DNA of 30,986 bases from Clostridiales bacterium (GTDB lineage Bacteria > Bacillota > Clostridia > Christensenellales > Borkfalkiaceae): assembly GCA_003538975.1 (NCBI GenBank), contig DPQQ01000010.1, positions 375,528 to 406,513 of the forward strand, written 5' to 3'. The notes beneath the pieces are model-generated. The model ran no database searches and was not told the origin of the DNA. It worked only from the letters and a program-made list of their open reading frames with translations. Shown in pieces: positions 15,024 through 23,840 of this stretch; positions within the stretch are counted from its first letter, which is position 1; every line of letters begins with the position of its first letter. The translations under genes were made by a program, and so were the position numbers.

Positions 15024-17084
15024 ATGAACAAAAGACTTTTACCGGCATATCCGCTTTTTGTAAAGGATCCGTACTTTTCGTTCTGGGCGGATTCGGAACA
15101 GCTTAACGATTCCGACGTTATTTTCTGGAGCGGAATGAAGAAGAAGTTTTACGGGGTTTTAAAAATCGACGGTAAGCCTTACGAATATATGGGAAATTAC
15201 GGCGGAATAGCTAAGGCCGAACAGACTAAACTTTCCGTTTCGTCGTATACTACCGATTATGAATTCAAAATAGAGGACGTTACTCTTAAATTATCATTCG
15301 TATCGCCGCTTCCTCTCGACGATATGGATACGCTTTCGTGTCCGGTCGCATATATGAATTATGAGATTATATCAGATAAGAAGCACGATTACGAAATAAC
15401 CTTGTTTATAAACGAAAATATCTGCTACAACAACGACGATCATCGTTCGTTCTCGGATAAAGGCGTAGTAGGTTGCGTATTTAAACTTAACGGATTTGAA
15501 GCCGCAAGAATAGGGCTTAATCGTCAGGCTCCGTTATCTGCAGCCGAAGACGACGTCTGCGCAGAATGGGGTTATTATTATATCACCGGCGAAAACGCCT
15601 ATATAACGCATAAATACGGCGTAAGAGATTATCTTGCGGGACTTATAAAGTCAGAAAAACTTCCTTTCACTACCACCGAGCTTCAGCAGAGCGGGTGGAA
15701 CGTCGACAAGTATATTATGTCGGTAAACAAAGCCGAAAAGGGTAAAATCATGCTCGCTTTCGACGATATTGCCGCGGCGAGATATTACGGCAAGTATCTT
15801 TACGACTATTATTACAGAAACGGCAAGACCATCGTCGACGCTATGAATGAGACTTTCGCAAATTCCGAAAAGACAGACAAGCATTTGGCAATGCTTGATG
15901 CTGATCTTAAGAAAAAGGCCGGAAAATACGGGGAAGAATATCTTAACGTATTATACGCTTCGCTTCGTCAGTCCATAGCTATGCACAAACTTTGCCTGGA
16001 TACGGAAGGAAACGTTTTGTTTATGTCGAGAGAAGCCGATTCCAACAGCTGTATAGCGACCGTGGACGTTTCTTATCCGTCCGTGCCGCTCTATCTTTTA
16101 TACGATACCGAATATGTAAAAGGCATGATGCGTCCGATTTTCAAATTCGCCGGAATGCCCGTATGGACTTACGATTTCGCTCCGCACGACGGAGGAACTT
16201 ACCCCAACTGCGACGGACAGGTTTACGGTGCGGAAGAAGGAGAAGTAAATAATTCGAGATACCATGCTACTTCGAACGCATGGACGGCAAAACAGTACAG
16301 AACTCGTCCCGATTACTATATGTATCCCGCAAATTCCGACGTTTTCGTTTTCGAAAAACAGATGCCGGTAGAAGAATGTGCGAATATGATTATCATGTGC
16401 GAAGCATGCTACCATAAGGACGGAAAGAAAGATTTCCTTGCGGAAAATGCGGATCTTCTCGAAAAGTGGGTTGTTTATCTCGAAAAGTACGGTCTTATAC
16501 CTGCAAATCAACTTTGTACCGACGACTTTGCGGGACACCTCGACAAGAATATAAACTTAGCCATAAAAGCGACCGTGGGTATAGGATGCTACGCTGAAAT
16601 ATGTAAAGCATTAGGAAACGAAACCGGTTATAAACATTACAGAGAAACCGCCGAAAAATTTGCTCGGGAAATCGAAAACTTCGCAGCAAAATATAAATGG
16701 TGTCCTATTACATGGGATACGGATGATTCTACGTTCAGCTTAAAATACAATCTTGCTTTCGACAAGATATTAAAGCTCGGGTTGTTTGATAAAAAATTCT
16801 ATGAAACCGAAGTGAAATCTTATATTCCGAAGTGCAACAAGTACGGAGTACCGCTTGACAGCAGAAAAAATTATTCGAAGTCCGACTGGCTTATGTGGAC
16901 GGCAAGTCTTGCATATGAGAAGGATGACGCAACGGTCTTTATAAAGGCGCTCGACAGATATCTGAAAGAAACCGTTTCGAGAATACCTTTCTCGGATTGG
17001 TATGAAACGGTTACCGGGGAGTACCGCGGGTTTATTGCGAGATCCGTGCAGGGCGGAAATTTTATCTTATTGTTAAACGACTGA
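15024..17084 (+). CDS. GtaA/DUF4965-family protein (glutaminase-like, possible glycosidase)
   Basis: A 686-residue protein with the architecture of the 'glutaminase A' family (DUF4964/DUF5127/DUF4965/DUF1793). It opens PAYPLFVKDPYFSFWAD. A beta-rich first half is followed by an alpha-helical toroid-like second half. The central block matches closely: YASLRQSIAMHKL, then SCIATVDVSYPSVPLYLL, then APHDGGTYPNCDGQVYG. The end, FSDWYETVTGEYRGFIARSV, is also typical. Characterised fungal members are secreted glutaminases; this copy has no signal peptide and sits beside an LacZ gene. A carbohydrate-active role on an imported substrate is therefore at least as likely, though that is inference. AAGGAG precedes ATG. 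No promoter is obvious in the 65 bases after the upstream terminator. Confidence 0.85.
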   Translation: MNKRLLPAYPLFVKDPYFSFWADSEQLNDSDVIFWSGMKKKFYGVLKIDGKPYEYMGNYGGIAKAEQTKLSVSSYTTDYEFKIEDVTLKLSFVSPLPLDDMDTLSCPVAYMNYEIISDKKHDYEITLFINENICYNNDDHRSFSDKGVVGCVFKLNGFEAARIGLNRQAPLSAAEDDVCAEWGYYYITGENAYITHKYGVRDYLAGLIKSEKLPFTTTELQQSGWNVDKYIMSVNKAEKGKIMLAFDDIAAARYYGKYLYDYYYRNGKTIVDAMNETFANSEKTDKHLAMLDADLKKKAGKYGEEYLNVLYASLRQSIAMHKLCLDTEGNVLFMSREADSNSCIATVDVSYPSVPLYLLYDTEYVKGMMRPIFKFAGMPVWTYDFAPHDGGTYPNCDGQVYGAEEGEVNNSRYHATSNAWTAKQYRTRPDYYMYPANSDVFVFEKQMPVEECANMIIMCEACYHKDGKKDFLAENADLLEKWVVYLEKYGLIPANQLCTDDFAGHLDKNINLAIKATVGIGCYAEICKALGNETGYKHYRETAEKFAREIENFAAKYKWCPITWDTDDSTFSLKYNLAFDKILKLGLFDKKFYETEVKSYIPKCNKYGVPLDSRKNYSKSDWLMWTASLAYEKDDATVFIKALDRYLKETVSRIPFSDWYETVTGEYRGFIARSVQGGNFILLLND

Positions 17085-17107
17085 TTTTAACTATTGATTT
17101 TAACTTA
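17082..17107. repeat. Direct repeat between the GtaA-like gene and lacZ
   Basis: TGATTTTAACT occurs at 17082-17092 and 17095-17105 (13-bp period). The first copy contains the stop codon of the upstream gene. It lies 45-68 bp before lacZ and could belong to its promoter region, but no convincing -35/-10 pair was found. Confidence 0.5.
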
Positions 17108-17149
17108 TATTATATCTGACATAATTAATAAGCGGAGAATAATTCAAAA

Positions 17150-19939
17150 ATGTATAATTATCATAATGAACTTGAACCTAAAATAAACGCTATGCCTCAA
17201 AGATCGTATTATATTCCTTTTTTATCCGAAAAATATAATGACGACAGAACAAAATCAGAAGAGATGTCTCTCATCGATAACTGGGATTTTAAGTATTTCG
17301 ACGACATTTCGGAAGAAGTGTTTGAAGCCGAAGGCGGAGTAAAAATAAAAACGCCGTCCAACTGGCAGCTTCTGGGCTACGGTAAACCTGCGTACGTAAA
17401 TACAAAATTTACAATGCCGAACGATCCCGTAAATATTTACGGCAAAAATACCGTCGGCGTATACACGACCGAAAAAACTTTCGATTTATCGAAAAAAAAT
17501 TATATCGTTTTCGAAGGCGTTGACAGTGCGTTTTATCTTTTCGTAAACGACGAATTCGTGGGATACGCTTCGATCTCGCATAATATTTCGGAATTTGACG
17601 TTTCCGCATTTGTCAAAAAAGGCAACAATAAAATAAAAGTAGTCGTACTTGAAAAAAATACAGGTACATATCTCGAAGATCAGGATAAATTCAGATTATC
17701 GGGTATTTTCAGAGAAGTATACGTACTTTCTCGTCCCGAAGATCACGTTTTCGACTATCGTATTGTTGCAGACAAAAAAGGCAGGCTCGAAATATCCGCA
17801 GATAAAAACTGTTATTATAAGCTTTATTACAAGGGTGATCTTTTAGGAGAAAAATCGGGTAGAAAGGCTATATTCAATGTGAAAAATCCTAAATTATGGT
17901 CTGCGGAATCTCCGGAACTTTACGAACTCGTTATTTTCTATAACGGCGAATATATTCACGAATTTGTAGGGTTCAGAACGGTGGAAATAAAGGGCAATGT
18001 TTTTTACCTTAATGATAAGCCGATAAAACTGAAAGGCGTTAACAGACATTCTTCGACGGTCAACGGATTTGTCGAAACGGTCGACGATATTATAAAAGAC
18101 CTTAAAATAATGAAAGAACATAATGTTAACGCGATAAGAACGAGTCATTATCCGTGTCATCCGCTTTTACCGATTTTATGCGACAAATACGGAATTTATC
18201 TTCTTGAAGAAGCGGATATCGAATGTCACGGCGTAGTATGGGAACCCGGTGATTATAATCAGGATTATTACGACGCCATCGCAGAAGATTCGAGATTTTA
18301 TCCTCAGACGGAAAGAAGAATTCTCGACATGGCAAAACGCGATAAAAACAGAGCTTCCGTTATAATATGGTCGCTTGGCAACGAAGCCGGTTGGGGAGCG
18401 AATTTCGAAAATGCCGCGGTAAAGCTTAAAGAATACGATTCAACCCGCCCGATTCATTATGAAGGCGCTCTCAACAGATATTATTATAAAGACTGGGAAA
18501 ATACTGCATACAGACGCACTCAGGCTCTCGATATGTATTCGAGAATGTATCCGCATATCTGGTGGCTCGACGAATTTTCCGATTCGATGGATTGCGATAA
18601 GCCGCTCGTCATGTGCGAATACACGCACGCGATGGGTAACAGCTGCGGAGACGTTACCGATTACTGGAACGTTATTTATAAAAAAGACTGTCTTATGGGC
18701 GGCTTTGTCTGGGAATACACCGATCATGCCGTAAAAACAGACAAAGGATTTTTGTACGGCGGCGACAACGGCGAACTTATTCACGACGGTAACTTCTGCG
18801 TGGACGGGCTCGTAACTCCTGACAGAAAAATCAAGTCGTCATTCGAAGAAGTAAAAAAAGCGTATGAAAATCTTACGTTCGAACGTGTCGGCGGTAAAAT
18901 AAAAGTTACTTCGAGGAATTATTTCGCTCCGATAAACGGTAAAATAAATGTTACAGTAAAAGCGGATAACAAAATTACTTCCGAAAGCGTTGCCGAAATT
19001 TCGCTTATGCCGAATAAGTCGGTTCTTATCTCGTTTGAAACCCCTAAATCGAACGGTTACTCGGCGGTTTATATTTCGTTTGTTTCTTATAAAAACGGTC
19101 TTGTCGAAGAAGGGACGGAACTCGCCAAGGCGTTTTTCGAACTTACTCCTTATAAATTTACCGAAGTTTCGGGTAAAAATCTCGAATATAAGGTAAATAA
19201 AGACGGAAGCTTCGCTCTTTACGCAAGCGGCGAAAAGATTACGTCGGATATTTATCTTACGGATTTAAGAGCGTATCTCGACAACGATATGTACGACAAA
19301 AACAACTGGCTTAAATTCAATATCGAACACGTATTCCAGATAGCGGACGAAATAACGACGAATAAAAACGAAACCGTTATAAAAGGTAAGCTTGTCGCGC
19401 AGGCTTCGGTACCGCATTTAGGTTATACCGTTACTCTTAAGCAAGGCGAAGGTTTTGTTGATTTAAGCTTAAAATATAATGCTAAATATATTATTGAATT
19501 TTTACCGAGAGTCGGCTTTGAATTTGTTCTTGCCGGCGATAAAAATATTGAATATTTAGGATACGGTAAAGGCGAAAGTTATTCGGATAAGCATCATTAT
19601 ACCGTTAAGGACGAATTTGGATATAAAGCGTCCGAAAACGAATGTCCTTACATTAAGCCGCAGGAATACGGAAGCCATTACGGCGCCGACTACGTAAAAA
19701 TAGGAGACCTTGAAATATATACGAAGGATAAATCGTTCTCTTTCAGCGCAAAGCCGTACTCGACGAAAGAACTTTGCTCTAAAAATCACGACTTCGAGCT
19801 TGTAAAAAACGGCGATACCTATGTAAATATCGACGCGGCAATGTCCGGCGTAGGAACTCATTCGTGCGGACCGGCACTTTCGAAAGAACACAGAACGAAA
19901 AAAGCCGGAGAACTTAACTTAAGAATTATCTTAAAATAA
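17150..19939 (+). CDS. lacZ: Beta-galactosidase, glycoside hydrolase family 2 (LacZ type)
   Basis: A 929-residue cytosolic retaining glycosidase (no signal peptide). Domains in order are a jelly-roll sugar-binding domain (SNWQLLGYGKPAYVN), immunoglobulin-like domain, TIM barrel, second immunoglobulin-like domain and C-terminal Bgal_small_N supersandwich. Catalytic residues are clear: acid/base E412 in WSLGNEAGWG and nucleophile E490 in VMCEYTHAMGNS. GVNRHSST and RTSHYPCHP are also typical. The late block YLGYGKGESYSDKHH and YIKPQEYG identifies LacZ-like members over glucuronidase-like GH2. The usual wording there is YFGRGPxENYPDR, so the sugar preference may be altered. A weak CGGAG lies 13 bases before ATG. 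It probably cleaves imported galactosides; galM and the MFS gene lie 8-10 kb upstream. Confidence 0.93.
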   Translation: MYNYHNELEPKINAMPQRSYYIPFLSEKYNDDRTKSEEMSLIDNWDFKYFDDISEEVFEAEGGVKIKTPSNWQLLGYGKPAYVNTKFTMPNDPVNIYGKNTVGVYTTEKTFDLSKKNYIVFEGVDSAFYLFVNDEFVGYASISHNISEFDVSAFVKKGNNKIKVVVLEKNTGTYLEDQDKFRLSGIFREVYVLSRPEDHVFDYRIVADKKGRLEISADKNCYYKLYYKGDLLGEKSGRKAIFNVKNPKLWSAESPELYELVIFYNGEYIHEFVGFRTVEIKGNVFYLNDKPIKLKGVNRHSSTVNGFVETVDDIIKDLKIMKEHNVNAIRTSHYPCHPLLPILCDKYGIYLLEEADIECHGVVWEPGDYNQDYYDAIAEDSRFYPQTERRILDMAKRDKNRASVIIWSLGNEAGWGANFENAAVKLKEYDSTRPIHYEGALNRYYYKDWENTAYRRTQALDMYSRMYPHIWWLDEFSDSMDCDKPLVMCEYTHAMGNSCGDVTDYWNVIYKKDCLMGGFVWEYTDHAVKTDKGFLYGGDNGELIHDGNFCVDGLVTPDRKIKSSFEEVKKAYENLTFERVGGKIKVTSRNYFAPINGKINVTVKADNKITSESVAEISLMPNKSVLISFETPKSNGYSAVYISFVSYKNGLVEEGTELAKAFFELTPYKFTEVSGKNLEYKVNKDGSFALYASGEKITSDIYLTDLRAYLDNDMYDKNNWLKFNIEHVFQIADEITTNKNETVIKGKLVAQASVPHLGYTVTLKQGEGFVDLSLKYNAKYIIEFLPRVGFEFVLAGDKNIEYLGYGKGESYSDKHHYTVKDEFGYKASENECPYIKPQEYGSHYGADYVKIGDLEIYTKDKSFSFSAKPYSTKELCSKNHDFELVKNGDTYVNIDAAMSGVGTHSCGPALSKEHRTKKAGELNLRIILK

Positions 19940-19958
19940 TGTTTCAAAATTAAAAAAT

Positions 19959-19996
19959 AAAAAGGAGCGTCTGAAAAACGTTCCTTTTTATTTTTT
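19959..19996 (+). terminator. Rho-independent terminator after lacZ
   Basis: aaaaaggagcgt (19959-19970, taking the A run) pairs with acgttccttttt (19978-19989), with one G-U pair and a 7-nt loop, and is followed by a further T run. Confidence 0.85.
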
Positions 19997-20036
19997 AAAA
20001 ATTTATTTAAAATTTTTTTCGGATACGATAATTCTT

Positions 20037-20064
20037 TTGAAACAACTTAAAATTCTGGTATAAT
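20037..20064 (+). promoter_or_regulatory. Extended -10 promoter of the amidohydrolase gene
   Basis: -35 TTGAAA (20037-20042), 16-bp spacer and TGG-TATAAT (extended -10, 20056-20064). Six bases later comes ATG 20071, exactly where transcription should begin. No ribosome site fits between. Confidence 0.8.
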
Positions 20065-20070
20065 TTTAAT

Positions 20071-20892
20071 ATGGAAATTTTTGATATACACGCACATATT
20101 TATCCATATAAGATTGCCGATAAGGCAGTAAAAAGCATAGGTGCTTTTTATAATCATTCTATGTTCGGAGACGGCACTGCCGAAACGCTCGTGAATTCAG
20201 GTAAAGATGCTGGGATAACGAAATATTTCGTGCATTCGGCGGCGACGGTTAAAATGCAGGTTCCGAATATAAACGACTTTATAAAATCGGAATGCGATAA
20301 AAATAAAAAACTTATCGGATTCGGAACGCTTCATCCTGATATGGATGAAGAAGAAACGGAAAAAGAAGTCGAAAAAATGATTTCTTACGGATTTAAAGGA
20401 ATAAAGCTTCATCCGGATTTCCAGAAGTTTTTTATCGACGAGAAAAAAGCTTTTAAAATGTATGAAATTATCGGCGGAAGGCTTCCGATACTTTTTCATA
20501 CCGGTGACAACAGAGAAGATTATTCTTCGCCGGAAAGAGTGGTGAAGATGCTTTGTAATTTTAAAAACCAACAAGTTATTGCGGCGCACTTCGGAGCGTA
20601 CACGGTATGGGAGAAAGCCGAATATTACGAAACGGTATTAAAAAATCACGAAATAAAAGATAATCTTTACTTCGATACTTCGTCCTCGATAATGTATTTA
20701 AGTAAAGAAAAGGTAAAGGAACTCATAAATAAATACGGATCGGAAAGGTTCTTTTTCGGAAGCGATTATCCGATGTGGAGTCCGGACAAAGAATTTGAAA
20801 GATTTACGGGACTTGATCTTAGAGACTGCGACAACGAAAACATTTTATCTAAGAATTTTATAAGATTTTTCGGAACAGATATTTTAAAATGA
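20071..20892 (+). CDS. Amidohydrolase family protein (PF04909 type)
   Basis: A 273-residue TIM-barrel metal hydrolase or decarboxylase-like protein. It shows the metal-binding pattern of amidohydrolase-2 enzymes: D5-I-H7-A-H9 at the start, GFKGIKLHPDF, a ligand histidine in LFHTGD, a second in AAHFGAY, and the catalytic aspartate in FFGSDYPMW. The family includes gamma-resorcylate decarboxylase-like and lactonase-like enzymes; the substrate cannot be deduced. A consensus extended -10 promoter ends six bases before ATG and no Shine-Dalgarno is present, so translation is predicted to be leaderless. It is monocistronic. The gene lies between lacZ and a small membrane protein, with no evident functional link to either. 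Confidence 0.9.
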   Translation: MEIFDIHAHIYPYKIADKAVKSIGAFYNHSMFGDGTAETLVNSGKDAGITKYFVHSAATVKMQVPNINDFIKSECDKNKKLIGFGTLHPDMDEEETEKEVEKMISYGFKGIKLHPDFQKFFIDEKKAFKMYEIIGGRLPILFHTGDNREDYSSPERVVKMLCNFKNQQVIAAHFGAYTVWEKAEYYETVLKNHEIKDNLYFDTSSSIMYLSKEKVKELINKYGSERFFFGSDYPMWSPDKEFERFTGLDLRDCDNENILSKNFIRFFGTDILK

Positions 20893-20956
20893 ATTCGAAA
20901 TAAAACAAACCGAAAAACCGAAATAAACAAATGTTTTGTATTTTTAAAAAATTCTC

Positions 20957-20985
20957 TTGATTAAATCGTTTTATAATGTTAATAT
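20957..20985 (+). promoter_or_regulatory. Possible promoter of the small membrane protein
   Basis: -35 TTGATT (20957-20962), 17 bp, then TAATAT (20980-20985). Nearby TATAAT boxes (20972-20977 and 20985-20990) lack a properly spaced -35. The real -10 is uncertain. Confidence 0.4.
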
Positions 20986-21016
20986 ATAATATATAACAAT
21001 TTATAGGGAGATATTT

Positions 21017-21040
21017 TTGCTTTATAAGATTTATCTTTAA
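21017..21040 (+). other. Possible 7-codon leader ORF
   Basis: An AGGGAG site (21005-21010) with 6-nt spacing precedes TTG 21017, which opens a 7-codon frame (MLYKIYL) ending at TAA 21038-21040. A second mini-ORF, ATG 21048 with AAGG at 21039-21042, encodes 13 residues and overlaps the start of the downstream 88-residue gene. The downstream gene itself lacks a good ribosome site, so translation may be coupled. This rests only on signal spacing. Confidence 0.3.
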
Positions 21041-21063
21041 GGCTTTTATGTTTTTAGTGAAGA

Positions 21064-21330
21064 ATGAACTCTTTTTTCGCATGGTATAAAAATGCAAATA
21101 TATTTTTGAAAATCTTGTTGTTTTTTGTTCCTATTCTTATGGGCGTGCTTTGGGTTATAGGGAGCTTTACGAAAATAGACAGGTTGGTCATGTTCGTCAT
21201 CGGTCTTTTGATAGGCGGGCTTTTGATAAATATATTCTTAGGCAACTATATTACTATAGCCGTTGACTGGATAAAAGACGTATTTAATTCTATTTTTAAT
21301 TCGGCTTTTATTGCTACCGACGTATTATAA
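21064..21330 (+). CDS. Small hypothetical membrane protein, 88 residues
   Basis: Not recognised. It has a short amphipathic start (MNSFFAWYKNANIF), two hydrophobic stretches (about residues 14-33 and 42-59) split by a small polar turn (GSFTKIDR), then an amphipathic helix WIKDVFNSIFNSAF. A TGA stop lies directly upstream in frame, so ATG 21064 is the only start. The ribosome site is poor, in contrast to the good AGGGAG 54-59 bases upstream. A clear terminator follows and an upstream AT-rich promoter region exists, so it is a self-contained transcription unit, which supports it as a real gene. A two-helix hairpin with an amphipathic tail would fit a membrane-associated regulator or scaffold; that is a guess. 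Confidence 0.65.
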   Translation: MNSFFAWYKNANIFLKILLFFVPILMGVLWVIGSFTKIDRLVMFVIGLLIGGLLINIFLGNYITIAVDWIKDVFNSIFNSAFIATDVL

Positions 21331-21346
21331 AAATAAACTGTAAAGT

Positions 21347-21390
21347 AAAAGGCAAAACAGCGGGTTTTACTGTTCGCCTTTTATTTTTTT
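21347..21390 (+). terminator. Rho-independent terminator after the small membrane protein gene
   Basis: AAAAGGC (21347-21353) pairs with GCCTTTT (21376-21382) and, inside, AACAG (21356-21360) with CTGTT (21370-21374), around a small internal loop. A seven-base T run ends at 21390. Confidence 0.8.
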
Positions 21391-21436
21391 GATAACAGCC
21401 GCGTTTTCGGCTTAAAACAATAAATTTTACTTTAAG

Positions 21437-22975
21437 ATGATAATTCGTAATTTAAGACAAAATATCGGAGATACCGACGAATCATTAAAAATAAAAGCCG
21501 CAAAGGAAGCTAAAATCCCGTTAAGTAAAGTCGGCTATTTTAAGATACTCAAAAAATCGGTAGACGCAAGAAAAAAGAACGATATTCACTACGTTGTTTC
21601 TATAGAAGTAGCGATAACTTCGCCTGTTCCAGAAAAGAAAGAAAAGACGGAATATAATTATCCCGAAAATCCCGTAGTGATAGTCGGCAGCGGACCTTCG
21701 GGACTGTTTTTTGCACTTAAACTCGCGAGAGAAGGATTTAATCCGATAGTCGTCGAACGCGGAGCTGACGTAGATAAACGGAAAGAAATTATAAATAATT
21801 TTTATAAGACGAAAGAGCTTTCGACTTCGACGAATATTCAGTTCGGGGAAGGCGGAGCAGGAACGTTTTCGGACGGAAAATTAAATACTGGCGTAAATTC
21901 CGATAAAAAAGACTTTATTCTGAACGAATTTGTATCGCACGGCGCTGACGAAGAGATTTTATATTCAAATAAGCCTCACATCGGCAGCGACGTTTTGCCG
22001 GATGTTATTAAAAATATCAGAAACGAGATTGTGTCTCTCGGCGGGAAGTTCTTATTCGAAACCGATTTTACCGATTGCGTTATACATGAAGGAAGAGTAA
22101 AATCAATTGAACTGACATCGATAAACGGCGATAAAACGAAAATCGAACCGGAATGTCTTGTGATTGCGATAGGTCATTCTTCAAGAGATACATACAGGAT
22201 GCTTTATAAAAAAGGCGTCTGTATGGAAAAGAAGGATACAGCCGTCGGGTTCAGAATAGAGCATCTGCAAAAGAATATAAACGAAGCGCAGTACGGTAAA
22301 AATTACGACAAACGGCTGCCTGTTTCCGATTACAAGCTCGTGAGCCATGCTTCCGAAAGGGGAGTTTTTACTTTTTGTATGTGTCCGGGCGGTTTCGTTA
22401 TGCCGGCTACAAGCGAAAAGGGACATGTCGTAACAAACGGAATGAGCAATTTTTTAAGAGACGGCGTAAACGCGAACAGTGCGCTCGTCGTTCAGGTAAG
22501 ATCGTCCGATTACGGCGAAGATACCTTGTCGGGAATAGAATATCTTGAAAATCTTGAAAAGTCGGCATTTAAAATGGGTGGTGAAGATTATTCCGCTCCT
22601 TGCCAGTTGTTGGGCGATTATCTGAATGGTAAAAAGTCCGAAAAGTTCGGCAAAATAAAACCGACTTATCCGTGGACGAGATTCTGCGATCTCAATAAAT
22701 TGTTCCCCGAAGAATTAAACGCGGCTATGAAAAAAGCGATAGCCGATATGAATAAGCGCTTAAATGGTTTTGCCGACAATGAAGCGGTTCTTACCGCGGT
22801 GGAAACAAGAACATCGTCTCCCGTTAGAATAGTAAGGGAAGACGAAGGCTTTGCCAAAGGCATTTTTAACCTTTATCCGGTAGGCGAAGTAGGCTTCGCG
22901 GGCGGAATAATGAGCTCTGCAATAGATGGATTGACTATTGCGGAAAAGTTTTTGAATAAATACAAAAAAGTATAG
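21437..22975 (+). CDS. FAD-dependent dehydrogenase (COG2509 type)
   Basis: A 512-residue flavoprotein. A small N-terminal domain of about 75 residues (MIIRNLRQNIGDTDE...) precedes the Rossmann dinucleotide fold VIVGSGPSGLFFALKL (G84, G86, G89) and the ribose-binding glutamate of VVERG. Further family blocks are NIQFGEGGAGTFSDGKL, ECLVIAIGHSSRD, FCMCPGGFVMPA and the C-terminal FAD strand GEVGFAGGIMSSAIDGL. This is the 'uncharacterized FAD-dependent dehydrogenase' group, whose physiological reaction is not established. There is no ribosome site before ATG. A TTGATA (21389-21394) follows the terminator, but the -10 is poor (TTAAAA). It is followed after 64 bases by an SDR gene. Confidence 0.92.
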   Translation: MIIRNLRQNIGDTDESLKIKAAKEAKIPLSKVGYFKILKKSVDARKKNDIHYVVSIEVAITSPVPEKKEKTEYNYPENPVVIVGSGPSGLFFALKLAREGFNPIVVERGADVDKRKEIINNFYKTKELSTSTNIQFGEGGAGTFSDGKLNTGVNSDKKDFILNEFVSHGADEEILYSNKPHIGSDVLPDVIKNIRNEIVSLGGKFLFETDFTDCVIHEGRVKSIELTSINGDKTKIEPECLVIAIGHSSRDTYRMLYKKGVCMEKKDTAVGFRIEHLQKNINEAQYGKNYDKRLPVSDYKLVSHASERGVFTFCMCPGGFVMPATSEKGHVVTNGMSNFLRDGVNANSALVVQVRSSDYGEDTLSGIEYLENLEKSAFKMGGEDYSAPCQLLGDYLNGKKSEKFGKIKPTYPWTRFCDLNKLFPEELNAAMKKAIADMNKRLNGFADNEAVLTAVETRTSSPVRIVREDEGFAKGIFNLYPVGEVGFAGGIMSSAIDGLTIAEKFLNKYKKV

Positions 22976-23039
22976 TAAAATTAAGATTAAATTGCAATAT
23001 TTTATTTCAGACATAATTTATAAAAACAAGGAAAAGTAA

Positions 23040-23837
23040 ATGAATACGGCGATTATAACGGGCGCTTCGAGCGGAATAGGCAAAGAATTTGTAAGACAAC
23101 TTAAAACATACGGAACGTTTGACGAAGTATGGGTTATAGCGAGGAGTAAAAATAACCTTGAAGAACTTAAAACCGAGACTGATCTCAATATCGTGCCGGT
23201 TCCTATGGATTTGTCTTCTGAAGCTTCTTACGAAGAATTCGAAAATATTCTTAAAGAAAAAAATCCCGATGTAAGGCTGCTTATAAATTGCAGCGGATTC
23301 GGAAAGTTCGACGCGACGGACGATTATCCTTTGTCCGAAAGTCTTAATATGATAGATCTTAACTGCAAAGGAGTAACCGCGCTGTCTGTTCTTACTCTCA
23401 AATATATGGGAAAAGGTTCTAAAATCGTAAATATCGCTTCGGTAGCGGCGTTTCAGCCTATTCCTTATATAAACGTTTATGCGGCGACGAAGGCTTACGT
23501 GTTGTATTTTTCGAGAGCGCTTAACAGAGAATTAAAGTCGCACGGAATTACCGTAACCGCCGTATGCCCGTTCTGGACGAAAACGAACTTTTTTAATAGA
23601 GCGGCGACCACGAAAGAACCGATCGTAAAAAAATACGTTGCGATGTATAAGCCCGAAGATATAGTAAAACGCGCTTACAGAGACGTAAAAAAGGGCAAAG
23701 ACGTTTCGAAATACGGATTTATCGCAAGATTACAGGCATTTTTATGTAAAATAATGCCTCATTCGTTCGTAATGAGCGTATGGATGAATCAGCAAAAACT
23801 CAATAAAAAGCAAAAAGAAGAATCGGCTGAAAAATAA
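23040..23837 (+). CDS. Short-chain dehydrogenase/reductase (SDR)
   Basis: A 265-residue Rossmann-fold oxidoreductase of the classical SDR kind. Cofactor motif TGASSGIG (7-14), N108 in DLNCKG, and catalytic S134, Y147 and K151 (YAATK) are all in place. The DltE-like wording of the C-terminal part (VCPFWTKTNFFNRA) suggests a short-chain alcohol or acyl substrate, which is not determinable. AAGGA lies about 8 bases before ATG. The gene ends 3 bases before pcrA, so the two are co-transcribed although no functional link is known. The basic, Gln/Lys-rich C-terminus (MNQQKLNKKQKEESAEK) is probably disordered. Confidence 0.93.
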   Translation: MNTAIITGASSGIGKEFVRQLKTYGTFDEVWVIARSKNNLEELKTETDLNIVPVPMDLSSEASYEEFENILKEKNPDVRLLINCSGFGKFDATDDYPLSESLNMIDLNCKGVTALSVLTLKYMGKGSKIVNIASVAAFQPIPYINVYAATKAYVLYFSRALNRELKSHGITVTAVCPFWTKTNFFNRAATTKEPIVKKYVAMYKPEDIVKRAYRDVKKGKDVSKYGFIARLQAFLCKIMPHSFVMSVWMNQQKLNKKQKEESAEK

Positions 23838-23840
23838 GAC

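Noticed and set aside
20893..20955. Possible terminator after the amidohydrolase gene
   Set aside because: The inverted A/T-only tracts pair imperfectly with no GC core, so the call is too weak to list.
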